Shown here: one piece after another, positions 8,109-18,300 of the stretch
Position numbering within the stretch: the first letter of the stretch is position 1
Layout of the letters: the number at the start of each line of letters is the position of its first letter
Program-made: the position numbers and the translations under genes
Notes under the pieces: model-generated
Seen by the model: only the letters and a program-made list of their open reading frames with translations
Told to the model about the DNA's origin: nothing
The model's database searches: none
Source of the DNA: Mucilaginibacter sp. KACC 22063
GTDB taxonomy: Bacteria; Bacteroidota; Bacteroidia; Sphingobacteriales; Sphingobacteriaceae
DNA length: 64,000 bases
Assembly: GCF_028736115.1 (NCBI RefSeq)
Contig: NZ_CP117877.1
Location: 4,598,187 to 4,662,186 of the forward strand
Direction: 5' to 3'

Positions 8109-8549
8109 ATGAAAAAGTCTCTCATTTATTTTATCGTTTTTTTTATTGCAGCATCTTCGAGTGCGCAAACTCCCAAAAAAGTCAATCAATTTCCCGAAGA
8201 TTATTTAGGAAAAACCGTTACTTTTAAAAATGTCGCCTTTTGGCCAAGGCTTCACGAACTGAATGGTTACTATGAAGTGCTAATCAATACATCTGATGAT
8301 GTTGACGGTGATACTTGGGGTTTCGGCAGCTTAGACAAAATTTATGGGGCTGTTATGAAACCCTTAGCCAAGAAAATGATATCAGCCAATTTTGGCGGGA
8401 AAACCACACAATACTACTATGGATCAGTCACTGGAAGAATAATTAAATCCAAAGTTTTTGGATCAGATTATATTTTTCTCATAACAAAAATTGTAAATCA
8501 CCCTATTAATGAACCAAACAACATTGTCCACTTCTTTAAGTATCCTTAA
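8109..8549 (+). CDS. Secreted protein of unknown function
   Basis: 146 residues from the ATG at 8109, chosen because it starts directly with a signal peptide ('MKKSLIYFIVFFIAASSSAQ', cleavage likely after SAQ). The mature part is about 125 residues with alternating strands ('YLGKTVTFKNVAF', 'DTWGFGSLDKIYG', 'YYYGSVTGRII') and could be an OB-like barrel, but no family is recognised. It is the only plus-strand gene between the mobile block and the tRNA gene, and is flanked on both sides by sequence without coding potential. It may be a cargo gene. Confidence 0.6.
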   Translation: MKKSLIYFIVFFIAASSSAQTPKKVNQFPEDYLGKTVTFKNVAFWPRLHELNGYYEVLINTSDDVDGDTWGFGSLDKIYGAVMKPLAKKMISANFGGKTTQYYYGSVTGRIIKSKVFGSDYIFLITKIVNHPINEPNNIVHFFKYP

Positions 8550-10107
8550 TTATGGAACCTGCCATACCTGCTCCTGCTTTACTACAGCTTATTGCAGGGA
8601 GGTTTATACAGGTCAACACGTTGCTTCAATTATGGCAGAAATATACGAAGCCTTTAAAGCCAATTTTAGCTGCTATCGTTAAAAAGAACAACTCCCTGAA
8701 CCTTCTATCCAAGCCGAGGACAGATCGTTGCGCTCTCAAGATATTTCAACATTAAAATAGATTTATTCGAGCGACCAATCTAAAGTCGAAAATAAACCAT
8801 TTGAATTCGTTGCGGCAGCACCAATGCTATTTGTTCTTATATCTTAATCTTAAGTATGTAGACTTGCGGTCGATTTGACATTATGATCTTTTCTTCTCTG
8901 TAGACTATTATGCAGAAATTCTATCATTAAGACTGAAGGTATACACTTTCTTTTTCTTTCTCTCCCTCACGGGAGACAAAGAGGTAAAACTTTGATACAC
9001 TTTACCTCACATACATTAAAATTTATTTTTTTGCTTAATGATTTATTGGAGTGAAAGGTATCTTGTACAGGCTTTGAAGATACGATTGAGTTGCCTTTTT
9101 AGGTGTTCGGTTGTTCGGTGATACTCACTGTCTGATTAATATTTTGCGATGATTTCCATGTTTTATATGATTTAGTTTAAGGTTTTCTTTGATGATGATT
9201 CAAATGGCTTCATCAACATTCAGTTTGCCTGAATTTATTTGACAGCTTAAAAGCCTCGATCTGAATTGTATTAGTAAGCAGTTTTTTATTGCGAATTTAG
9301 TTTTATTTGGATAAAGGTGTGTTGGTATAGACCGTTGCACTATCAACAAAATACTTCATTAAAACCGAGTGATTTTTTGCTCGACAGTTTTATCTGTCAA
9401 CTACGTTTAAGAGTTATTTCTTTAGCCTGTTAAGTCCAAGATAATTGATTTCAGTCAAATCAAGATCAAGACAATTCATCAACCATTAGATGATTCTTAG
9501 TTTTGGATACAACCTTTACACATCATCAGATCAGAAAATGTATTTTTAGTAATATTTCTCTCTCAGAGAGAGAATAGTAGCTTTACTCAGAGGCAGCCTG
9601 CGGCCGCATCCAGACAAACACCTCCATTCCCCCCATCCCCCTTTCCTCCTCTTAACTCTGAATTCGAAAAACATTTTTTTATTGTATAAAATGTTCCATC
9701 AAATCTCAAATTGGTTATTCATCTGATGAACATCATTCGATCTGGAATTTTTAGACTTAGGCGTAAGTTCATTTTCTATTTGATACCCTGAACAAATACT
9801 TTTATAAGGCAATATGTTTATTTCAATTTTAAAGTTGAAAAGCCAACCGGAGCGCAACTTTTAAGCTTCACCCGACTCTTTCCCCAAATGAGAGATGGAC
9901 GGTTTCACTCTCAACATATTTTATCATTCAAATCAATAAATTCTTTCAAAAAGATTCAGAATAAAACATAAAAGTTTGATGACGATGCGTCAATGCTCCT
10001 TCTGATAATTCCCGTATCTGAGGTTCAAAAGTTCATTCTTGCTCAAATCGTCTCAAGCTTTACTCATTCAGCCTCACTCAGATTTTACCTATTGTCGCCC
10101 CTTAATG
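8550..10107 (+). other. Long stretch with no supportable gene
   Basis: About 1.55 kb, AT-rich, with frequent stops in all frames. It contains two adjacent hairpins (8961-8976 and 8981-9008), a pyrimidine/purine palindrome at 9556-9574, and a C-rich repeat-like patch around 9623-9650. Short open frames at 8552-8755 and 9993-10178 show no protein-like composition. It looks like decayed accessory DNA next to the tRNA gene. Confidence 0.6.
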
Positions 10108-10109
10108 CA

Positions 10110-10145
10110 AAAAACGCAGCCCTTATGTGCAAGAACTGCGTTTTT
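10110..10145 (-). terminator. Terminator downstream of tRNA-Arg
   Basis: An inverted repeat AAAAACGCAG/CTGCGTTTTT with a 16-base spacer lies immediately 3' of the tRNA gene. On the minus strand the stem is followed by T-rich sequence. Confidence 0.7.
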
Positions 10146-10147
10146 AG

Positions 10148-10219
10148 TACCCCCGACGAGAATCGAACTCATATCTAAAGTTTAGGAAACTTCTATTCTA
10201 TCCGTTGAACTACAGGGGC
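10148..10219 (-). tRNA. tRNA-Arg (anticodon CCU)
   Basis: On the minus strand 72 bases fold as a full cloverleaf. The acceptor GCCCCTG pairs with CGGGGGT (one end and one internal wobble). The D stem is GTTC/GAAT and the anticodon stem GAAGT/ACTTT with loop TTCCTAA, so the anticodon is CCU. The T arm has the loop TTCGATT and stem ATGAG/CTCGT. The discriminator base is A and CCA is not encoded. This decodes AGG. tRNA 3' ends are common integration targets, and accessory DNA lies directly downstream of this one. Confidence 0.93.
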
Positions 10220-10271
10220 AATTGGCTGCAAATTTATTATTTAAAGTGCAGATATACGAATATGCAAAATG

Positions 10272-10310
10272 TAAAAGTGCAGATATTGTTTCCAGTTACC
10301 TGCACTTTTA
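10272..10310 (-). terminator. Terminator of metG
   Basis: Arms TAAAAGTGCAG and CTGCACTTTTA flank a 17-base loop; this lies 5 bases after the metG stop. A second copy of AAGTGCAGATAT occurs just beyond it at 10242-10254. Confidence 0.65.
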
Positions 10311-10314
10311 TAAA

Positions 10315-12387
10315 TTATCTGATTACTGAGCCTGGCGCCATCTGGCTTCCAGGAGAAACAAACTCCAGTTTACCTTCTGCATTTTCTGCCATCAGGATCA
10401 TTCCCTGCGAAAGGATGCCTTTCAGCTCCCTTGGTTCAAGGTTTACCAGTATGCTCACCTGCCTGCCAATAATAGCATCAGGTTCAAAATGCTCTGCAAT
10501 ACCCGATACTACGGTACGCGTATCAATACCTGTATCGATGGTTAACTTTAACAGCTTTTTAGTCTTGGCTACTTTTTCGGCGGTAACTATAGTACCTACC
10601 CTGATATCCATAGCGGCAAACTGATCGTAATTAATATTCTCCTTAGCCGGGGTTACGGCTGGTACTTCGTCCTCTTTAACCGCACCGCCGTTTGCTGCAT
10701 TTACGGCATCACGCTTGGCATTCAGTTTATCTATCTGCTTTTGGATTACTTCGTCTTCTATCTTTTCAAATAACAGAGCTGGTGCGTTAAGCTGGTGACC
10801 ATCTGCAAAGCTTATTTCTTCATCAAAAGTCACCACTTCGGCTTTCCAGTTAATCATGTTAAACATTTTAGCAGCAGTGCCTGGTAAGAAAGGCTGAAGG
10901 CACGTGGCCAGATGGCCGATCAGCACTAAGCAATTATGCAATGTTTCCCGCGCACTTTCAGGGTCTGTCTTAATAGCTTTCCAGGGCTCCTTTTCTGTAA
11001 GGTAACGATTGCCTAAACGCGCCATTTCCATTACAATTTGCTGTGCCTGACGGAACTTATAGCCTTCGAAGCTTGCTTCCAATTCATTATACAACTGACT
11101 TATATCATTGCTTAAATTAGCATCAGTCAGTTTAATATCACCGGTTATCTTGCCATCGAAAAATTTATGCATCAGCACCATAACGCGGTTAACAAAGTTA
11201 CCCAGTATAGCTACAAGCTCGTTATTTACACGTGCCTGGTAGTCTTTCCAGGTAAATTCGCTGTCGCTGGTTTCCGGGGCAATGGCGGTAAGGTAATAAC
11301 GAAGCTCATCCACCTTATTTGGGAAATCAGCTAAGTACTCGTGCATCTCAATGCTCCATCCCCTGCTGGTCGACATTTTATCGCCTTCCAGATTCATAAA
11401 CTCATTAGCAGGCACATTCTCGGGCACAATAAATTCGCCTTGTGTATGCAGCATCACCGGGAACACAATACAATGAAACACAATATTATCTTTCCCGATA
11501 AAGTGTACCAGCTTGGTATCCTTACCTTTCCAGTAAGGCTCCCAGTCCTGATTATTATCAATAGCCCACTGGCGTGTAGCAGATATATAACCTATAGGTG
11601 CATCAAACCAAACATAAAGCACCTTGCCATCTGCACCTTCAACTGGTACTTTTATACCCCAGTCCAGATCACGGGTTACAGCACGCGGATGCAGGCCACC
11701 ATCGATCCAGCTTTTGCACTGTCCGTAAACGTTGGTTTTCCAGTCGCCGGCATGGCCTTTTAATATCCACTCCTTCAACCAGTCCTCGTACTTGTTTAAC
11801 GGTAAGTACCAATGCTTGGTTGGTTTCAGCACCGGCTTATCACCGCTTAACGCAGACCGCGGGTCAATCAGTTCTTCAGGGCTTAACGAAGTACCACAGC
11901 GCTCGCACTGATCGCCATAGGCATGTGTATTACCGCAGTTAGGGCAGGTACCAATAATGTAACGGTCAGCCAGGAAGGCATTTGCCTGTACATCAAAATA
12001 TTGTTCAGAAACTTTTTCTTCAAAAATACCTTTTTCGTTCAGCTCACGGAAAAACTGTTGTGCAGTTTCATGGTGTAAAGGCTCGCTGGTGCGATGATAA
12101 ATATCGAACGAGATGTTCAACTTCTCAAAGCAGTCTTTGATCAACGCGTGGTATTTATCAATTATTTCGCGCGGCGTAGTCCCTTCTTTCATGGCCTGGT
12201 TGGCAATGGCCGTGCCATGCTCGTCAGAACCGCAAACAAACACAACGTCACGTTTTTTCAAACGCAGGTAACGTACATACAAATCAGCCGGGATATAGGC
12301 GCCGGCAAGGTGGCCAATATGTTTAGGCCCGTTTGCGTAAGGCAAAGCCGCGGTGATGGTATATCTTTTATATTTTTGATTTTCCAA
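10315..12387 (-). CDS. metG: Methionyl-tRNA synthetase
   Basis: 690 residues, the usual length of the two-part bacterial enzyme; it charges tRNA-Met with methionine in the cytoplasm. The class I signature HIGH is at residues 23-26. A four-cysteine zinc knuckle (CPNC...CERC) sits near residue 147, and KMSTS follows 'EGD' near residue 337. The last 110 residues are the EMAP/tRNA-binding domain ('DIRVGTIVTAEKVAKTKKLL'). The start codon is TTG at 12387: the frame has a stop just upstream, no ATG is available, and the N-terminus then begins just before 'RYTITAALPYANGPKHIGH' as in relatives. It is divergent from the LD-carboxypeptidase gene. Confidence 0.97.
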   Translation of the reverse strand: MENQKYKRYTITAALPYANGPKHIGHLAGAYIPADLYVRYLRLKKRDVVFVCGSDEHGTAIANQAMKEGTTPREIIDKYHALIKDCFEKLNISFDIYHRTSEPLHHETAQQFFRELNEKGIFEEKVSEQYFDVQANAFLADRYIIGTCPNCGNTHAYGDQCERCGTSLSPEELIDPRSALSGDKPVLKPTKHWYLPLNKYEDWLKEWILKGHAGDWKTNVYGQCKSWIDGGLHPRAVTRDLDWGIKVPVEGADGKVLYVWFDAPIGYISATRQWAIDNNQDWEPYWKGKDTKLVHFIGKDNIVFHCIVFPVMLHTQGEFIVPENVPANEFMNLEGDKMSTSRGWSIEMHEYLADFPNKVDELRYYLTAIAPETSDSEFTWKDYQARVNNELVAILGNFVNRVMVLMHKFFDGKITGDIKLTDANLSNDISQLYNELEASFEGYKFRQAQQIVMEMARLGNRYLTEKEPWKAIKTDPESARETLHNCLVLIGHLATCLQPFLPGTAAKMFNMINWKAEVVTFDEEISFADGHQLNAPALLFEKIEDEVIQKQIDKLNAKRDAVNAANGGAVKEDEVPAVTPAKENINYDQFAAMDIRVGTIVTAEKVAKTKKLLKLTIDTGIDTRTVVSGIAEHFEPDAIIGRQVSILVNLEPRELKGILSQGMILMAENAEGKLEFVSPGSQMAPGSVIR

Positions 12388-12415
12388 AGTTTATAAGTGC
12401 TTTGTTATATTTTGG

Positions 12416-12423
12416 CAAAGATA
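12416..12423 (-). promoter_or_regulatory. Putative -7 box for metG
   Basis: Minus-strand TATCTTTG matches the Bacteroidota -7 consensus TAnnTTTG and lies about 29 bases before the TTG start. No clear -33 TTTG was seen at the expected distance. Confidence 0.4.
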
Positions 12424-12433
12424 ATTGATAAAT

Positions 12434-13336
12434 ATGAGCATAACGCCCCCCTATCTTAAAAAAGGCGACCTGGTTGCCATTACCTGTCCCGCTAAAAAGC
12501 TGCCTCAGCCAATGAATGATGCTGTAGCCCTGCTGCAATCATGGGGCTTGCGGGTCGTATTAGGTGAAACTACTTCGGCTTCGTACCACCAGTTCGCCGG
12601 GGACGATACCTTACGCGCACAAGATCTACAGCATTTTGTTGACAACGATGAGGTAAAGGCCATATTTGCGGCGCGGGGCGGCTATGGCACTATCCGTATA
12701 ATTGACAGTATTGATTTCAGCCGGTTAACAACTAACCCCAAGTGGCTCATTGGGTTCAGTGATATTACCGTGCTCCATTCGCACCTGTTTTCAAATTTCC
12801 ATATAGAAAGTATACACGGGCAAATGCCGATCAATATTCCTGATGCTTCCGCACAATCATTACAGTCGCTGAAGAAAGCCCTGTTTGGCGAGCCCTTGAG
12901 TTACATTTTTGAAACAACTGCCCAAAATAATCCAGGCGAATCAACAGCAGAAGTTATCGGTGGCAACCTCACGCTGCTGATGGCGCTATCCGGATCGGTT
13001 TCGGACGTGGATTATCGTGGGAAGATTTTATTTATAGAAGATGTTGGTGAATATCTGTACTCTATTGACAGGATGTTATACCATTTAAAACGTGCCGGAA
13101 AGCTGAAAGGATTGGCCGGATTGATTGCAGGTGGGTTTACCGATTTGAAGGATAACGATATTCCTTTCGGCTTTACAGTTGCTGAAGTCATATTAAATGT
13201 AACCAGTGGGTATGACTATCCTGTCTGCTTTGATTTCCCGGCAGGGCATGTAAGCAATAATAATGCATTGATCATGGGCAGAACAGCAAAACTTATTGTC
13301 CGGCCTGATAACGCATCTCTTGAATTTTTCACCTAA
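12434..13336 (+). CDS. LD-carboxypeptidase, peptidase family S66
   Basis: 300 residues from the ATG at 12434; a TTG three codons upstream is less likely. S66 enzymes remove the terminal D-Ala from tetrapeptides during murein recycling, and the family includes MccF-like self-immunity hydrolases. The catalytic serine lies in 'IGFSDITVLHS' (about residue 110), the glutamate region follows 'VIGGNLTLL', and the histidine is in 'PAGHVSNNN' near residue 275. No signal peptide is present, so it is cytoplasmic. The DoxX gene follows after 15 bases, suggesting co-transcription. Confidence 0.93.
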   Translation: MSITPPYLKKGDLVAITCPAKKLPQPMNDAVALLQSWGLRVVLGETTSASYHQFAGDDTLRAQDLQHFVDNDEVKAIFAARGGYGTIRIIDSIDFSRLTTNPKWLIGFSDITVLHSHLFSNFHIESIHGQMPINIPDASAQSLQSLKKALFGEPLSYIFETTAQNNPGESTAEVIGGNLTLLMALSGSVSDVDYRGKILFIEDVGEYLYSIDRMLYHLKRAGKLKGLAGLIAGGFTDLKDNDIPFGFTVAEVILNVTSGYDYPVCFDFPAGHVSNNNALIMGRTAKLIVRPDNASLEFFT

Positions 13337-13351
13337 CCATTAATATACTTT

Positions 13352-13759
13352 ATGACATACTTAGCAAATCTGGGCAAATACAGGAACCTTGGCTTATTAA
13401 TCATCCGGGTAGGGCTTGGCATCATGTTCATTTATCATGGCTTTCCGAAACTGGCGGGAGGCACCAAAACCTGGGAAGAGGTTGGCAGCGCTACCAAATA
13501 TGTAGGCATTCATTTCTGGCCGTTAGCATGGGGCTTGCTTGCCGCAGTTGTAGAGGTATTCGGCGGCTTTTTACTGATCATCGGGTTAGCTTTCAGGCCT
13601 GTGTGTATATTGATGCTCATTAACCTTATTGTAGCGGCTTTTATGCACTTCGGGCTGGGTGATGGTATTATGGGCGCATCACATGCCATTGAAGATGCAA
13701 TAGCTTTTGCCGGTTTAATATTTATCGGCCCAGGCTCTTATAGCGTTGACAAAAAATAA
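13352..13759 (+). CDS. DoxX family membrane protein
   Basis: 135 residues with four hydrophobic segments (about 13-30, 55-78, 84-100, 110-127). The first carries the typical 'IRVGLGIMFIYHGFPKL'. DoxX-family proteins are small inner-membrane proteins with roles in redox or quinone-related processes that are poorly defined in most bacteria. It follows the LD-carboxypeptidase closely and ends at a strong bidirectional terminator. Confidence 0.9.
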   Translation: MTYLANLGKYRNLGLLIIRVGLGIMFIYHGFPKLAGGTKTWEEVGSATKYVGIHFWPLAWGLLAAVVEVFGGFLLIIGLAFRPVCILMLINLIVAAFMHFGLGDGIMGASHAIEDAIAFAGLIFIGPGSYSVDKK

Positions 13760-13772
13760 AGCTGCAATAAAA

Positions 13773-13801
13773 AAAGCGCCTGGCATAATGCCCGGCGCTT
13801 T
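13773..13801. terminator. Bidirectional terminator between doxX and susD
   Basis: Arms AAAGCGCC and GGCGCTTT with an inner GGCAT/ATGCC pairing, flanked by A and T runs. It serves the convergent DoxX and SusD genes. Confidence 0.8.
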
Positions 13802-13820
13802 CAGGTTAGTTTTTTAGTTA

Positions 13821-15305
13821 TTAATTGTTAGAACCACCTATAAGGGTATTGTATAACAACTCATCATTTGATATCGGCCAGATATACTGAGGATTGCTTG
13901 GAGCAATAGCCTGAATATTTGATTTAGCCGGGATAGTTCCTAAAGTTCTCATGTAGTCGATATTGCGGAGACCTTCGCCCAGAAACTCAATATTACGCTC
14001 TTGTAGTATGGTGTTTACCAAAGCAGTGCCATTGGCAAAACCACCTGCAGTAAATGTTGTGGTAGCATCTGAACGCTGACGAACAGCATTAAGCAATGCA
14101 ATTGCCTGTGCATCTACGCCATTAAGTCTTGCTCTTGCTTCAGCTAGGTTCAACAATACTTCAGCATAACGCATAACAGGGGCATAATCAAGATAGTTGC
14201 CAATGTTATTCCACTTAGCTAAATAATATTTACCAGCATTTGCAGGAAGCCCTGATGCTACCACAAAGTTAGTTCTGCGGGCATCTGTAGCTTTCCAGTT
14301 TGGATCAGCAATGACACCAGCAGGATTTAAGTGAAACTCTGCATTACCAGCAGTACTACCATTTGCGTAATAATAATAACCTAAAGCATTCTGAGTACCC
14401 ACTTGCTCTGTTGATAAAACAAACGGAACAGAGAATATAGACTCGGTAGTGGTATAAGGTGTTCTAAATACGTTAAGTATGTTAGCCTGCAATGCATTGG
14501 CAACACCAGTAGTTGCGGTAAATGGTGCAGTTGTACTTACTATTTTATTGGCTTCGGTAATAACTTTATCATATTGCCCCATAGTAAGGTATACGCGTGT
14601 TTTAAAAGCGATAGCCGTATTGCGGTGCGCCCTTGTAGTATTATTTATTGCAGTTGAGTAAGATAACGGCAATGAAGTTTCAGCATCATTAAGATCTTTT
14701 ATGATCTGTGCATAAACATCAGCAACACTGCTTTTTGCTAAAGATTGGTCTGAATAAGATGACAACCCTACTAAACGCAAAGGCAAGCCCGGTTTTGCAC
14801 CATTACCATCAGCATATGGGCGGGCATATAATTGCAGCAAACTGTAATAAGCAACAGCACGTAAAAATTTGGCTTCACCAACATAATTAGCGCCTGTGGC
14901 AGCACCAACAACTGCAGTACCTGTGCTGGCCATACCATCAATAAATAAATTACATAAGTTGATGGTATAATAAGCTTGAGACCATAGGTTTAATACTTCT
15001 GTGCTTGTGGTATTAACGTTAGCCGCCCATGTATTTGATGCGGTGATCTGGTTACCAGAGTCATTGATCCAGTTATCGGCTTTCACATCATTGTAAACCT
15101 GGAACCTGCCGCCCAGATATTGACCGTTGCGGGTATTTGCATACAAGGCCAATACCTGACTTTGAATACGGGCTGCGGTTGAAAAGGGCTGCCCACCCTG
15201 ATCAGCTACCTGCGTTTGGCTGGTAGGGTTTAGTAAACTTTTTTGGCAAGAGTAGTTGGTAGCTACTACCGCGCCTAATATGATTATTAATAATTTCTTT
15301 TTCAT
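13821..15305 (-). CDS. SusD/RagB-family outer-membrane nutrient-binding lipoprotein (pair 1)
   Basis: 494 residues. The signal peptide ends in a lipobox with Cys20 ('TNYSCQKSLL'), so it is an outer-membrane lipoprotein. The C-terminal part has the RagB/SusD pattern: 'YAPVMRYAEVLLNLAEARARL', 'LNAVRQRSD' and 'ILQERNIEFLGEGLR-x-IDYMR', with the terminal 'QYIWPISNDELLYN'. It acts as the lid that captures a ligand for the SusC channel encoded 14 bases upstream in the same transcript. The ligand cannot be read from sequence. No degradative enzyme is adjacent. Confidence 0.95.
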   Translation of the reverse strand: MKKKLLIIILGAVVATNYSCQKSLLNPTSQTQVADQGGQPFSTAARIQSQVLALYANTRNGQYLGGRFQVYNDVKADNWINDSGNQITASNTWAANVNTTSTEVLNLWSQAYYTINLCNLFIDGMASTGTAVVGAATGANYVGEAKFLRAVAYYSLLQLYARPYADGNGAKPGLPLRLVGLSSYSDQSLAKSSVADVYAQIIKDLNDAETSLPLSYSTAINNTTRAHRNTAIAFKTRVYLTMGQYDKVITEANKIVSTTAPFTATTGVANALQANILNVFRTPYTTTESIFSVPFVLSTEQVGTQNALGYYYYANGSTAGNAEFHLNPAGVIADPNWKATDARRTNFVVASGLPANAGKYYLAKWNNIGNYLDYAPVMRYAEVLLNLAEARARLNGVDAQAIALLNAVRQRSDATTTFTAGGFANGTALVNTILQERNIEFLGEGLRNIDYMRTLGTIPAKSNIQAIAPSNPQYIWPISNDELLYNTLIGGSNN

Positions 15306-15319
15306 CTTTAAATACCTAA

Positions 15320-18300
15320 TTAAAATTTAACATTGAAACCTGCTGTAAATGTTCTTTGCAAACCAGGCTGGTTTCTGTCCACACCTTGCGTACTGTTTGA
15401 TACACCTACTGCAGCAGTACCGTTTCCGCTGTTTGATGAAATCTCTGGATCCGGACCAGGGTATTTAGTAATAGTGAACAGGTTATATGCGCTTAGATAT
15501 ACACGCAGATTTGAAAGGCCGATACGGCTAATTAAGTCTTTTGGTAAAGCATAACCCAGGTTAATGCTTTTTAATTTTACAAAGTTTCCGCTAAATACGT
15601 TAATATCTAATGGTAATGATGAGCCGTTTGATACGTTGTCACCATATACAACTTTAGCAAAGTCGGCACCGGTTTGTCCTGGTGTAGTCCAACGACCAGT
15701 TAAGATATCGGTTGAGTTGTTCCAGAAGCGTTGGTCATGTAAACCAGCTCTGGTTCCGTAATAAATTGAATAACCTAACTGATAGGTAAACAACACATTC
15801 AGGTCAAATCCTTTATAGCGGAAGTAGTTGCTGAAACCACCTAACACCTTAGGTGCTGTATTTGCATAGTTAACAGCATCTGCTGCTTGCGTAATAGCAG
15901 AAGCACGTGTACCGTCCGCATATTCCCATTGGAAGTGGCCGGTTGGAATAGCACCAGATGGATAATAGTATACTTTTTGACCCGCTGCATTTAAGAAAAT
16001 TCTGCGGCCGGTTGCAGGATCAACGCCCGCTGTACGCACAATATATAAACTACCTAATGAATGGCCTACTTCGTTGATATTAGTTACCTCGTTACCCGAA
16101 GTAGAGTTAGTTAATTTATTTATACCCGGTACAATAGAAGTAAGTTTGTTTTGGTTGAAACTGATATTAAATGATGGAGACCATGTAAAATCTTTGGTAT
16201 TGATTCCACGTGCATTTAAGGTAATTTCCAAACCTTTGTTATACATGCTACCAATATTTACCGATGGGTTAGTTGGTAAACCAGCAGATGGAATGGTTGG
16301 CACACTGAATATAAGGTCTTTGATTTTATTTTTATAATAAGCAACCTCACCTGTGATCTTATCATTCAGGATACCGAAATTAAAGCCGATATCTGTTTTA
16401 AAGATGGTTTCCCATTTAAGATTAGCATTACCGGTTTGATTGAATTGCAGGGTTGCTCCTCCATTATATAAACCATTAGAATACAAGCCATAAGAATCAT
16501 ATGCCCCAAAGCCTTGTGCGTTACCAACTTTACCGTAGCTACCGCGTAGTTTAAAACTGCTGAAAATTTTATCTGCACCTATTTGAGTCCAGAATTTTTC
16601 GCGTGTAATTTCATAACCAACAGAAGCTCCCGGGAAATACCCTTTTTTATTACTAGGGCCAAATACAGAGTAATCATCACGACGTACGGTACCACTGATG
16701 TAGTATTTTTTATCAAAGTCATAATTTAATCGGCCAAAGAAAGACACCAGGTAATAATCACTATATTGATTACCAGAAGCAGCATTTGCCGAATAGCCCG
16801 CTTGTATTACGTTAAAGCCCTGATCTGATATACCGGTACGGTTGATACCAAAGCCTCTGATTGTCCTGCGGTCCTGCTCGTTACCAAACACAGCATTAAA
16901 AGTGTGTTTGCCGAATGCTTTATCAATTTGCAAAGTATTATCCCATACCCATCTTTTTTGGTTGGAATAGGTATCTGTTGCCGAGCCTGAGCTTGACACC
17001 CCATCACCTTGAAGTGCGTTTTGGAATATATCAATATTTCTGAATAAGTAATCGATACCGTAAGTAGTTTTAAGCGTTAACCATGACAAAGGCTTAACCT
17101 GGAAATAGATATTAGAGTTAACCTGGTTTAGCTCGTTGTTAGAACGGTTCATATCAATAATAGGAAGAATGTTATAATAAGAAAAAGAAACACCTTTATT
17201 GGCGCCGATACCCAAAGTGTTGCTGTTTAAATTATAGCTTCCATCATTATTATAACCAGAAACGTTTGGCGGAGATACCAAACCAATACGGCCTAAACCT
17301 GTAATACTGAACGCATCATCTTGAGAACCTGAGCCTGTAGCTGCATTATTCAATTGGTTGGTATAAGCGATTTTACCACCTATAGTAATGTACTTACCAG
17401 CTTTATGGTCAACATTTGCTAAAATTCCTTTTTTCTCAAAAGAGTTTTTAACAAGTATGCCGTTTTGCTTGGTCCAGTTTGCAGATAAATAATAATTAGT
17501 TTGTTCTGTTGCTCCGGAAACACTCACCGTATTGTTATAAGAGGTACCGGTTTTATAAATATAATCGAACCAGTTTGTATTAACAGGCTGTCCATCCGGG
17601 CCTGTTTGAACAGCAAAGTAAGTAGTGTTCGCATTATATAAACCGGCATTAACCAGAGCTTCATTTTTAATGTCGGTATACTGTTGGGCATTCAGCATCT
17701 TAGGTAGGTTATAAGCCTTGTTCTGGCCTATCCAGCTATCTAAAGTCACAACTGCTTTACCCTTTTTACCTTTTTTGGTAGTGATAAAGATTACACCGTT
17801 GGCAGCACGGCTACCATAAATTGCACCTGCAGATGCATCTTTTGCAATGTCGACACTTTCGATATCTTCAGGATTGATGTTACCAAGCGGGCTACCGCCA
17901 GCTGCAGTTCCACCATTTTGTGTACCATCAAAAGCAGGCACACCATCTATTACGTATAATGGCTGTGAACTTAGGGCTACTGAGTTGATACCACGAATAC
18001 GGATCACCGGGTTTGAGTTTAGCGTTGCGCCAGGAACAGTAACCTGCACACTTGCTGCGCGGCCGCCTAAAGACTGCTGAAAGTTTTGAACCGGCTGCTG
18101 GGCAAGATCTGCGCCTTTTACAGAGCTGATGCTACCGTTATTGTCGCGCTTTACCTGTGTACCATAACCAATTACCACAACCTCGTTAAGGTCGCTGCTA
18201 CGGCCAGATAGCACAACATCCAGGCGGTTGTTTGCCGGAACAACTGTTTGTGGCACAAAGCCAATAAAGCTAAACGTAAGGGCTTGTCCGCGTTCAACTT

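Noticed and set aside
8552..8755. 67-residue plus-strand frame after the secreted protein gene
   Set aside because: No signal, domain or protein-like pattern. Another frame of the same DNA is Cys-rich but broken by a stop, so at most a decayed remnant.
9040..9160. Minus-strand stretch with a protein-like run after an early stop
   Set aside because: About 30 residues only, no family recognised, and the frame is interrupted; too short to support a pseudogene.
1..10147. attL/attR direct repeat of the tRNA-Arg 3' end
   Set aside because: No second copy of the tRNA 3' end was recognised by eye in this interval, so no attachment site is annotated.
9993..10178. 61-residue plus-strand frame
   Set aside because: It overlaps the tRNA-Arg gene and its terminator on the opposite strand.
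10205..10624. 139-residue plus-strand frame
   Set aside because: Antisense to the tRNA-binding domain of metG and crossing its terminator.
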